Assembly: GCF_000314995.1 (NCBI RefSeq)
Contig: NZ_BAEO01000038.1
Location: 1-61,147, forward strand
Source: Paraglaciecola arctica BSs20135
GTDB taxonomy: Bacteria; Pseudomonadota; Gammaproteobacteria; Enterobacterales; Alteromonadaceae
Direction of reading: 5' to 3'
DNA: 61,147 nucleotides
The notes below the pieces were generated by a model. The model saw only the letters and a list, made by a program, of their open reading frames with translations, was not told where the DNA came from and did not search any database. Of this stretch, positions 54,970 through 61,147 are shown piece after piece. The position numbers and the translations under genes are program-made. Within the stretch, counting starts at the first letter, position 1. Every line of letters starts with the position of its first letter.

Positions 54970-55572
54970 CTAAATTAAGTTCCTACGCCCCGCAAACGCA
55001 TGGGTTAAGGTATTGCCATCAATAAACTCTAGTTCACCACCAACTGGTACGCCGTGAGCTATGCGGCTAGCTTGGATATCTTGGGTTTTACACATTTGTG
55101 CGATGTAATGGGCGGTTGCTTCCCCTTCTACAGTTGGATTAGTCGCCAAAATGACTTCTGTAATATCATCATTTTCAAATATCTGCGATAACTGCTCTAA
55201 GCCAATATCTGCGGGACCAATTCCATCTATGGGTGACAAGTGCCCCATCAATACAAAATAACGGCCTTTAAATTCTGAAGTTTGTTCAATCGCCAGCATA
55301 TCTTGCGGTGATTCAACTACGCATAAAATTTGGTTTTCTTGTCGCTTGGGATTAGCGCAAATTTCACATAATTTATTTTCACAAAAAGTACGGCATTGTT
55401 CACAGTGTTTGACGTGTTCCATAGCATTATGTAACACATGGCTTAATTGCAACGCCCCTGGACGATTGCGCTCTAAAAGATGAAACGCCATGCGCTGAGC
55501 ACTTTTAGGCCCAACACCTGGCAATATTTTAAAAGCATCAATCAATTCTTTAATTAAGGGGCTAAATTGCAT
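54970..55572 (-). CDS. recR: Recombination mediator RecR
   Basis: A 200-residue RecR. Helix-hairpin-helix [17 protein letters not shown] (about 17-33), zinc finger [16 protein letters not shown] (about 57-72), Toprim domain with [14 protein letters not shown] and [14 protein letters not shown], and C-terminal [24 protein letters not shown]. It loads RecA on SSB-coated gaps with RecO. Its length is as in E. coli (201). It follows ybaB and dnaX, the usual order. Confidence 0.98.
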   Translation of the reverse strand: MQFSPLIKELIDAFKILPGVGPKSAQRMAFHLLERNRPGALQLSHVLHNAMEHVKHCEQCRTFCENKLCEICANPKRQENQILCVVESPQDMLAIEQTSEFKGRYFVLMGHLSPIDGIGPADIGLEQLSQIFENDDITEVILATNPTVEGEATAHYIAQMCKTQDIQASRIAHGVPVGGELEFIDGNTLTHAFAGRRNLI

Positions 55573-55615
55573 CTATCACCTACGGTTAATGTTTATCACT
55601 TGTTCTTGTCGCTAT

Positions 55616-55635
55616 TAGCTCGTAGCTCGTAGCTC
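55616..55635. repeat. Short AGCTCGT-type intergenic repeat
   Basis: TAGCTCGTAGCTCGTAGCTC lies between recR and ybaB. Related AGCTYGTAGCT sequences occur at 8409-8429 and, more degraded, near 3050-3069, all intergenic. Confidence 0.45.
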
Positions 55636-55641
55636 AAAACA

Positions 55642-55968
55642 TTAAAAAGGCATTTTAAAACCAGGAGGTAAAGGCATTCCACCCGTGACATCAGCCATTT
55701 TTGCTTTAGTGGTTTCTTGTACACGTCTAACGCCATCATTGAAGGCAGCGGCCACCAAATCTTCGATCATTTCTTTATCGTCTTCCATCAGACTTGGATC
55801 GATATCAACGCGGCGTACGGCATGACTGCAGGTCATAGTGACTTTAACCAAACCGGCACCTGACTCACCTGTGACTTCAGTTTTAGCTAACTCTTCTTGA
55901 TTTTTTTGCATGCGCTCTTGCATTTGCTGCGCTTGCTTCATCATGTTACCCATTCCACCTTTCATCAT
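55642..55968 (-). CDS. ybaB: YbaB/EbfC family nucleoid-associated protein
   Basis: A 108-residue DNA-binding protein of the YbaB/EbfC family, dimeric with tweezer-like helices. It shows [39 protein letters not shown], then [27 protein letters not shown] and the end [13 protein letters not shown]. Only 44 bases separate it from dnaX, and it is cotranscribed with dnaX and recR as in most gammaproteobacteria. Confidence 0.97.
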   Translation of the reverse strand: MMKGGMGNMMKQAQQMQERMQKNQEELAKTEVTGESGAGLVKVTMTCSHAVRRVDIDPSLMEDDKEMIEDLVAAAFNDGVRRVQETTKAKMADVTGGMPLPPGFKMPF

Positions 55969-56012
55969 AATCTTTCTCTCTTTTTCTGTAATAACTGTCG
56001 ATTGTTAGTTGC

Positions 56013-58487
56013 TTATCTAGCTTGAATACTTTGTTCGTCTACCTTGGCAGCAAACTGTTGTTGTAACAATTGAATGCCAGGATCATTCTTTACCACTTCA
56101 CGGGCGTATTCGTTACGCACTTGGTTAACTTTAAGTTGTAAAGCGTAAGGAGTGTTAATGGGTTGACCTAGCTCAATTTCAAGTTCAATAGACTCATTAA
56201 GTGCTAAACAAAGTGCATCTTTAAGCTGTTGCTGTGCTGTTTCTGAAATAAGATGTGCTTTCGCCTCTAAAAGAGTCAACTTAACTTTATTGTTTTGTTG
56301 ATTAAAAGCAGAGTGTAAGGCCAATTGTTTCGTTAAAGCTGTGACTTGCATGTCTTCAATTAACTTACTCCAAGCATCCACTTGTAACGCTTGTATTACT
56401 TTTTGTTTATTAGGTAAAAAAGCGGAGATCTCTAAGGTTACATCACCCACATTTTCTTCGTCTAAATGCGCACTAGAGTCAAAAACGTCTGCTTCTACCA
56501 GTATTTTTTCTGCAGAGAAAGGACTCACAACAGGCGTTTCCACTGGTGCAGTTTGTGACTGGTTATTAACTGGCCATGGTGGGGTATTTTCTATTATGTG
56601 CTCTGTGCTAGGTGCCGCTACTTGCGGTTCAACAATAGCCGCTGACGGAATGGATACAGCCTGGCTTTGCGTTTCCACATGAGTCTCAGTTGGCTTATTC
56701 TCAGCTTGTTGATTTTGCTTACGGATCGCAGCTAAATTAAATGACGTCGAACTCTCAGACTTTTTTACCTGCTCTGCCCCTTCCCCCTCTTCACGTTGGC
56801 TTTGTTTGAGTTTATTGCGCAGTGCAATCAAATCAGCTGTGGTGGTATTAGGTTTTACATCAGTTGCTTGAGGTGAAGGCGACTGTGGAGCTTGTGTCTG
56901 TGGGGCAGCACTTTCAAAATCAGTTTGTTGGTAATCGGTTTGCTCATAATCACCAGAAAATGAGTCTGAGGGCCGCTCATCCAAAGAAACAGGTTGGTAT
57001 TGGTCATAATCTATTGGTTGATGACCAAAATCTTCAGCCTGAGCCATAATATCTTGCTGTTGCGCAAATAAGTCAGCATCTATTGCCGCTTCTTGATTAG
57101 GCTCTGGTTGTATATTTGGTTGTTCTGGCTCAGCACTGACTTCTTGATGAAGTGGCTGACTATTTTCAGCTAAAGCTGCAACCGGAGCGTTATTTTGCTC
57201 AGCAGGTTTAACAATAGGTTCAAGGGAAGGTTCACTTTGAACAGGCATATCATTGGTGACTTGAGCGACTTCAGCTACAGGAGCAGCAGCTGTTACAGTT
57301 GATTCGGTGATAACCTTGTCGTTTGCTTGAGCGGTTGGCTGTTGTATAACCGTCTCAACATCTGGGGTTTTAGCGGCAATATCCAGCGCATCTAATTTTA
57401 AATTATTCGGACAAAATGCCAGCATCCGCAACAAAGTCATTTCTAGACCTGTTCTGGGATCAGCTGCATGGGGTAAGTCTTTTTTACCCGTCAGGGCAAT
57501 TTGATACAGCAATTGCACTTGCTCAGCAGGTACAGATTTTGCCAGTTGAAAAATAGCTCTGGCCGAAATAGTTTCTAACTTACAAGCATCTGGCACAAAC
57601 TGCGTTAATGCTATTTGATGTAACAAGCTCATAATTTCAGACAAAACCAAAGCAAAGTCTGGTGCTTGTTCAGACATTAATTCGACTTGCTGCATCACTT
57701 TTGCACTGTCTTTTTGAACTACGGCATGCACCAGTTTGAGTACTTGGTTTTTATCCATCAACCCAAGCATATCTGTGACTATTTGCAAACCAACCACACC
57801 ATTGCCTTGAGCTATGGCTTGATCTGTCAAGCTTAATGCGTCGCGCATACTGCCTTGAGCCGCTCTGGCTAATTGGCTCAGCGCTTCTTTATCAAACGGG
57901 ATACTCTCTTCGCCAAGTACAAAATCTAATTGCTGGCTAATTTGGGTACGCGACAAGGCTTTTAGATTAAATTGCAAACAACGGGATAAAATCGTAACAG
58001 GTAGTTTTTGCGGATCTGTGGTCGCCAATAAAAATTTTACATGGGGAGGTGGTTCTTCAAGCGTTTTAAGCAAGGCATTAAAACTATGCTTGGACAACAT
58101 ATGTACTTCATCTATCAGATAGACTTTGTAACGTCCACGGCTAGGTTTGTATTGTACGTTATCTAGTAACTCGCGAGTGTCTTCTACTTTGGTACGAGAC
58201 GCCGCATCGATTTCAAGTAAATCAATAAAGTTACCATTTTCGATTTCTTTACAGGTACTACATTGACCACAAGGTGTGGAACTTAAACCTTGTTCACAGT
58301 TTAAACTTTTTGAAAAAATCCGCGCAATAGTAGTTTTACCTACACCTCGGGTGCCAGTAAATAGATAAGCATGGTGCAATCTATCATTATCAAGCGCATT
58401 AGAAATGGCGGTCACGACATGTTCTTGCCCGACTAATTCGCCAAAACGATTAGGTCGCCATTTTCTTGCTAATACTTGATAACCCAT
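56013..58487 (-). CDS. dnaX: DNA polymerase III subunit tau/gamma
   Basis: An 824-residue clamp-loader subunit. AAA+ Walker A GTRGVGKTTIAR (about 45-56), zinc module CEQGLSSTPCGQCSTC (about 64-79), Walker B LIDEVHMLS, sensor 1 LLATTDPQKLPVTILSRC; the clamp-loader collar reaches about residue 370. A long low-complexity Gln/Pro/Glu/Ala linker (about 375-670) follows, then the C-terminal domain (SAFLPNKQKVIQAL to the end) that contacts DnaB and Pol III alpha. At residues 574-576 (VKK) the mRNA carries a slippery A AAA AAG with a stop immediately in the -1 frame. It is longer than E. coli DnaX (643) because of the linker. Confidence 0.97.
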   Translation of the reverse strand: MGYQVLARKWRPNRFGELVGQEHVVTAISNALDNDRLHHAYLFTGTRGVGKTTIARIFSKSLNCEQGLSSTPCGQCSTCKEIENGNFIDLLEIDAASRTKVEDTRELLDNVQYKPSRGRYKVYLIDEVHMLSKHSFNALLKTLEEPPPHVKFLLATTDPQKLPVTILSRCLQFNLKALSRTQISQQLDFVLGEESIPFDKEALSQLARAAQGSMRDALSLTDQAIAQGNGVVGLQIVTDMLGLMDKNQVLKLVHAVVQKDSAKVMQQVELMSEQAPDFALVLSEIMSLLHQIALTQFVPDACKLETISARAIFQLAKSVPAEQVQLLYQIALTGKKDLPHAADPRTGLEMTLLRMLAFCPNNLKLDALDIAAKTPDVETVIQQPTAQANDKVITESTVTAAAPVAEVAQVTNDMPVQSEPSLEPIVKPAEQNNAPVAALAENSQPLHQEVSAEPEQPNIQPEPNQEAAIDADLFAQQQDIMAQAEDFGHQPIDYDQYQPVSLDERPSDSFSGDYEQTDYQQTDFESAAPQTQAPQSPSPQATDVKPNTTTADLIALRNKLKQSQREEGEGAEQVKKSESSTSFNLAAIRKQNQQAENKPTETHVETQSQAVSIPSAAIVEPQVAAPSTEHIIENTPPWPVNNQSQTAPVETPVVSPFSAEKILVEADVFDSSAHLDEENVGDVTLEISAFLPNKQKVIQALQVDAWSKLIEDMQVTALTKQLALHSAFNQQNNKVKLTLLEAKAHLISETAQQQLKDALCLALNESIELEIELGQPINTPYALQLKVNQVRNEYAREVVKNDPGIQLLQQQFAAKVDEQSIQAR
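56755..56766 (-). other. Predicted programmed -1 frameshift site in dnaX
   Basis: The heptamer A AAA AAG (56766-56760) is in the frame GTA AAA AAG. After a -1 slip the next codons are GTC TGA, so a 577-residue gamma-like product would end at 56755. E. coli dnaX uses the same heptamer with a stop one codon later. A purine-rich stretch with GGGGGAAGGGG lies just upstream. Confidence 0.65.
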
Positions 58488-58495
58488 TTAATTAG

Positions 58496-59032
58496 TTACT
58501 CGCCTTCAAATTCACAAATAGAAAAACTAGTGACACCACAGTCGATAAGTTTTTGTTCACCACCGAGTTCTGGTAAAGAAATAACAAAACCAGCGTGTTC
58601 AACTATACCGCCTAAGCGTCGAATTAAATTAGCTGTGGCGATCATAGTGCCACCCGTTGCCAATAAATCGTCCAACATCAGTACTTTTTCACCGGGCTTC
58701 ACAGAGTCTTTATGAATTTCTAAGCAATCAGTACCGTATTCAAGTTCATAACTTTCACTTATCACTTCACGAGGTAATTTATTTGGCTTACGCACAGGAA
58801 TAAATCCTATACCGAGCTCAATAGCCAAAGGGGCACCAAACAAAAACCCACGGGCTTCGGTACCGGCTACTTTATCAAAACCCATTGGCGCGTAATGCTT
58901 CAATAAGAGTTCGATAGACGCTGAGTAGGCTTTATGATCTTCTAAAACTGAGGTCACATCACGAAACATGATCCCAGGTTTTGGATAATCAGGAACGGTT
59001 TTAATAACCGATTTTATATATTCGGCGGACAC
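58496..59032 (-). CDS. apt: Adenine phosphoribosyltransferase
   Basis: A 178-residue purine salvage enzyme (adenine + PRPP to AMP). The family opening [20 protein letters not shown], the adenine loop [21 protein letters not shown], and the PRPP-binding motif [14 protein letters not shown] (about 119-132) are intact. It starts with GTG at 59032, with GGGGAA upstream. It stands nine bases before dnaX and is the first gene of the apt-dnaX-ybaB-recR unit, the usual enterobacterial order. Confidence 0.97.
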   Translation of the reverse strand: MSAEYIKSVIKTVPDYPKPGIMFRDVTSVLEDHKAYSASIELLLKHYAPMGFDKVAGTEARGFLFGAPLAIELGIGFIPVRKPNKLPREVISESYELEYGTDCLEIHKDSVKPGEKVLMLDDLLATGGTMIATANLIRRLGGIVEHAGFVISLPELGGEQKLIDCGVTSFSICEFEGE

Positions 59033-59081
59033 AAAATTCCCCGTGATTTAATAATAAGATGAGTAGAAAAAGTTGTGGATA

Positions 59082-59204
59082 TTAAAGGTAAAAAACGAAC
59101 CAACCAGTTATGGTAGGCAGTAATGCCATAGCTAGCAGAGCACCTAAGGCGGCAACTAAATAGCCCCAATTAAACGGGTCATGTGGACTGTTATCATCTT
59201 GCAT
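59082..59204 (-). CDS. Small single-span membrane protein (40 aa)
   Basis: A 40-codon frame reads MQDDNSPHDPFNWGYLVAAL... to WFVFYL: a short acidic N-terminus and one hydrophobic helix of about 25 residues. A good ribosome site GGAG stands seven bases before the ATG at 59204. It lies between the buf-like operon and apt on the same strand. No family is recognised; the ribosome site and the coherent membrane-span composition argue that it is real. Confidence 0.6.
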   Translation of the reverse strand: MQDDNSPHDPFNWGYLVAALGALLAMALLPTITGWFVFYL

Positions 59205-59352
59205 TATTGCACTCCAAACTTGAAGGGTATGCACCCTTGTTAAACAACTAAAATGAAGCCGCAGATGTTAATCCAAAGTGGAATAAATTGATAGCCCTAA
59301 AAGCTGGAGCAAGACGTATACCTATAGTCGCTCAAAATGTGTTCTTTGCTAT

Positions 59353-59379
59353 AAAACAGTAATATTAGCACCCTGTTTT
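59353..59379 (-). terminator. Possible terminator after the bufC-like gene
   Basis: Seven-base stem AAAACAG / CTGTTTT with a 13-base loop, read on the minus strand with a short T-run. It is weak. Confidence 0.4.
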
Positions 59380-59392
59380 TAGGATAAAGGCG

Positions 59393-60139
59393 CTAATTAT
59401 CTACAATAAGTAATATTTCTTGCTGCAATAACTGCTGCAACACTTGTTGAAGTGAATCTGTAATTTGTTGAACATCAAGTTGTGGCATGGCTTCAATCAT
59501 GATTTTATTCATTTCATCCATGCTTACTACTCCTTGTTGCAAAATAGTATTTAACAAATATGCAGACACAGCATTAATTAAAGTGAAGTTAACTTCATCT
59601 GTGGCATCCCGGTAAATAACTAAATAAACCGCTTCGCTGGCCTGTGAGGGTTGAAAAACGGCACTTATTTGATGAACGGGATACTGGTAACTCACTAAGC
59701 TTGCAAGCTCTGACATTTGAACTTGGGTTACTTGTGAATGTCCATCCCACACTTTAGCTGTTTGACTCGATTTGCGAACACTGACGTCTAATTCTAACCA
59801 TTCATAATGCGCTAATTCACGCATAAATACTGGGTCGGATTCGTTTAATTGGTATTCACTGCTCAAATATTCAACAAATTCTTTACTGATATCAATGAAA
59901 TAAGGAGAGCGGCATGTATGCTCAATAAAAAACTTTCGAGCTAACACTTGCCATTGTTGTTCAGAATATAAACTTTCCAAAACGGGAAATCCTGAGCTAA
60001 GAAAACCCAAAATGTTATTAAAAAACAATTCCCGATATATTTTTAAACGCCTGTCTTCAATCCCAGCATCAAAGGGGTTAGCTTGAGGATTTTTTATATG
60101 CTGAATAAAAGCATGTTGAGTTTCTTGGAATGACTTCAT
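59393..60139 (-). CDS. bufC: DUF2063 protein, BufC/HvfC-like RiPP maturation partner
   Basis: A 248-residue protein of the DUF2063 family, the usual companion of DUF692 enzymes in bufferin-type operons. The N-terminal domain carries the family pattern FQETQHAFIQHIKNP and RRLKIYRELFFNNILGFLSSGFPVLESL, then FLSSGFPV-adjacent HTCRSPYFIDISKEFVEYL and FMRELAHYEWLELDV. It is thought to present the precursor peptide to the MNIO enzyme. Its ATG overlaps the bufB-like stop by one base (TAATG), so the two are translationally coupled. It is the last gene of the operon. Confidence 0.9.
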   Translation of the reverse strand: MKSFQETQHAFIQHIKNPQANPFDAGIEDRRLKIYRELFFNNILGFLSSGFPVLESLYSEQQWQVLARKFFIEHTCRSPYFIDISKEFVEYLSSEYQLNESDPVFMRELAHYEWLELDVSVRKSSQTAKVWDGHSQVTQVQMSELASLVSYQYPVHQISAVFQPSQASEAVYLVIYRDATDEVNFTLINAVSAYLLNTILQQGVVSMDEMNKIMIEAMPQLDVQQITDSLQQVLQQLLQQEILLIVDN

Positions 60140-60987
60140 TAGGCTCTAAATTGTTTGGGTTGCTGGGCAGATACTTGCTGCTGAATAGTTCTTATTTTTT
60201 CCATTTCCAATAATAATTCGTTAATAGGTGGAATATTAAAATCTCTTTCTAACAAGGTAGGAAAAACACCATGGATTTCATAGGCTTTTTTAAGTAATTG
60301 CCAAACAGGTTCAATAACATCGGCGCCATGAGTATCAATTTTTAAGTCATCAGCTTCATCGTAATGCCCAGCAATATGCCCATAGACAATTTTACCTGTT
60401 GGCATGGCAGCCAAAAAAGTTTCTGCGTCGTAGCCGTGATTAATTGAATTCACATAAATATTATTGACGTCCAACAACATTAAACAACCAGACTCCTGCA
60501 ATACAGATAAGGTGAACTCTTGCTCAGTCATCTCTTGCCCTGGCGCCGCGTAATAAGACACATTTTCTAACACTAACGGACGTTCGATGATGTCTTGTAC
60601 TTGTTTAACGCGCTCAACTACATGTTTAACTGCTTCTTCGGTAAACGGAATAGGCATCAAATCATACATGTGCCCTTCGCCTGAACAATAACTTAGATGT
60701 TCGCTGTAATACAAAATTTGATGTTGATCTAAAAACCCTTTAACACTTTTAACAAAATTGACATCAAGGGGTTCGGGGCTACCAATCGACAAAGACAAAC
60801 CGTGACTTACAAAGTTACAGGCAGAGGTAAATTGTTTGAGGTTTTTCTGATACTTTCCCCCAAGAGGGATCCAGTTTTCGGGCGCAACTTCCCAAAAATC
60901 GACTGAGTCAGGAATATCAGGCAATAGCTCGTTGAGCATTTCTCGACGTAAACCTAAGCCTACTCCGGAAAGATGTTTTGTTTTCAT
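60139..60987 (-). CDS. bufB: DUF692 multinuclear non-heme iron oxidase, BufB/HvfB-like
   Basis: A 282-residue TIM-barrel enzyme of the DUF692 (MNIO) family that modifies cysteines of RiPP precursors with iron and O2; bufferin enzymes make thiooxazole rings. Family motifs with likely metal ligands: GVGLGLRREM, FWEVAPENWI, SHGLSLSIGS, YYSEHLSYC, LVLENVSYYA, LLDVNNIYVNSINHG, GHIAGHYD and IDTHGADV. The ATG at 60987 is preferred over the GTG four codons upstream because GAG is better spaced. It lies between a Cys-containing precursor gene and DUF2063, giving the order precursor-MNIO-partner. Confidence 0.93.
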   Translation of the reverse strand: MKTKHLSGVGLGLRREMLNELLPDIPDSVDFWEVAPENWIPLGGKYQKNLKQFTSACNFVSHGLSLSIGSPEPLDVNFVKSVKGFLDQHQILYYSEHLSYCSGEGHMYDLMPIPFTEEAVKHVVERVKQVQDIIERPLVLENVSYYAAPGQEMTEQEFTLSVLQESGCLMLLDVNNIYVNSINHGYDAETFLAAMPTGKIVYGHIAGHYDEADDLKIDTHGADVIEPVWQLLKKAYEIHGVFPTLLERDFNIPPINELLLEMEKIRTIQQQVSAQQPKQFRA

Positions 60988-61018
60988 CGAATTTCTCACC
61001 CTGAATTTTTGCTAAAAT

Positions 61019-61042
61019 AAAGGCCGGCACTGGCCGACCTTT
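61019..61042 (-). terminator. Hairpin/attenuator between precursor and MNIO genes
   Basis: Ten-base stem (AAAGGYCGGC arms, one G-U type mismatch) around ACTG, followed on the minus strand by TTTATTTT. A partial terminator here would let the precursor be made in excess of the enzymes. Confidence 0.6.
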
Positions 61043-61069
61043 ATCATAATACTTAAGTTTAGCTAGTGA

Positions 61070-61147
61070 TTAAGCTTGGCCACCACATTTGCCTTCACCA
61101 CATTTACCTTCTTTCATGGTTTTGGCTGCTTTTTCGGCTTTGTCGCC
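61070..61147 (-). CDS. C-terminal end of a bufferin/HvfA-type precursor (partial)
   Basis: The last 25 codons of a gene cut by the window edge read GDKAEKAAKTMKEGKCGEGKC then GGQA and stop. Two EGKCG motifs close together are the hallmark of DUF2282/HvfA-like precursors whose cysteines are modified by DUF692 enzymes. It is directly upstream of such an enzyme. The N-terminal signal peptide and further Cys motifs, expected for the family, would lie outside the window. Confidence 0.85.
   Translation of the reverse strand, partial: GDKAEKAAKTMKEGKCGEGKCGGQA

Overview
The window is AT-rich, densely coded chromosomal DNA from a marine gammaproteobacterium. The apt-dnaX-ybaB-recR and htpG-adk genes, the fatty-acid genes and the type I-F CRISPR system all suggest Alteromonadales, close to Glaciecola/Paraglaciecola. 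The genus is an inference; no rRNA or tRNA gene is visible to settle it.

Layout. 1-10.3 kb holds acyl-CoA metabolism: a minus-strand operon (crotonase/3-hydroxyacyl-CoA dehydrogenase, thiolase, large acyl-CoA dehydrogenase), an alpha/beta hydrolase, and on the plus strand a haloalkane-dehalogenase-like hydrolase, an SDR oxidoreductase and an acyl-CoA ligase. Copies of a ~105-bp imperfect-palindrome repeat lie around them. 10.4-15.3 kb holds an exported M1 aminopeptidase and a GAF-PAS hybrid histidine kinase. 15.5-23.1 kb is a self-contained module: a sigma-54 promoter with repeated upstream sites drives an HlyD adaptor, an ABC ATPase and a large MacB-type permease, followed by a sigma-54 activator response regulator and its kinase. 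23.3-29.3 kb holds an aspartate/glutamate racemase, a heat-shock-type hsp20 gene with a possible RNA thermometer, and a second MacAB-like operon on the minus strand. MAPEG, adk, htpG (clear sigma-32 promoter) and topB follow.

33-55 kb looks like accessory DNA set into the apt-dnaX-ybaB-recR-htpG-adk order known from enterobacteria. It holds topB, PilZ, monooxygenase and tRNA-binding genes, a mobile mystery A/B (HTH + Fic) pair, a ParE remnant, a REP-associated transposase flanked by inverted REP-like arrays, and a complete type I-F CRISPR-Cas locus: 31 identical repeats, 30 spacers, leader, cas6f-csy3-csy2-csy1-cas2/3-cas1 and a WYL regulator. A KilA-N gene sits inside the cas operon between cas1 and cas2/3, overlapping both by four bases. 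This is the least expected feature of the window.

55-61 kb returns to the conserved recR-ybaB-dnaX-apt block, where dnaX carries an E. coli-like -1 frameshift signal. It ends in a bufferin-type RiPP operon: a precursor with EGKCG motifs cut by the window edge, a DUF692 MNIO enzyme and a DUF2063 partner.
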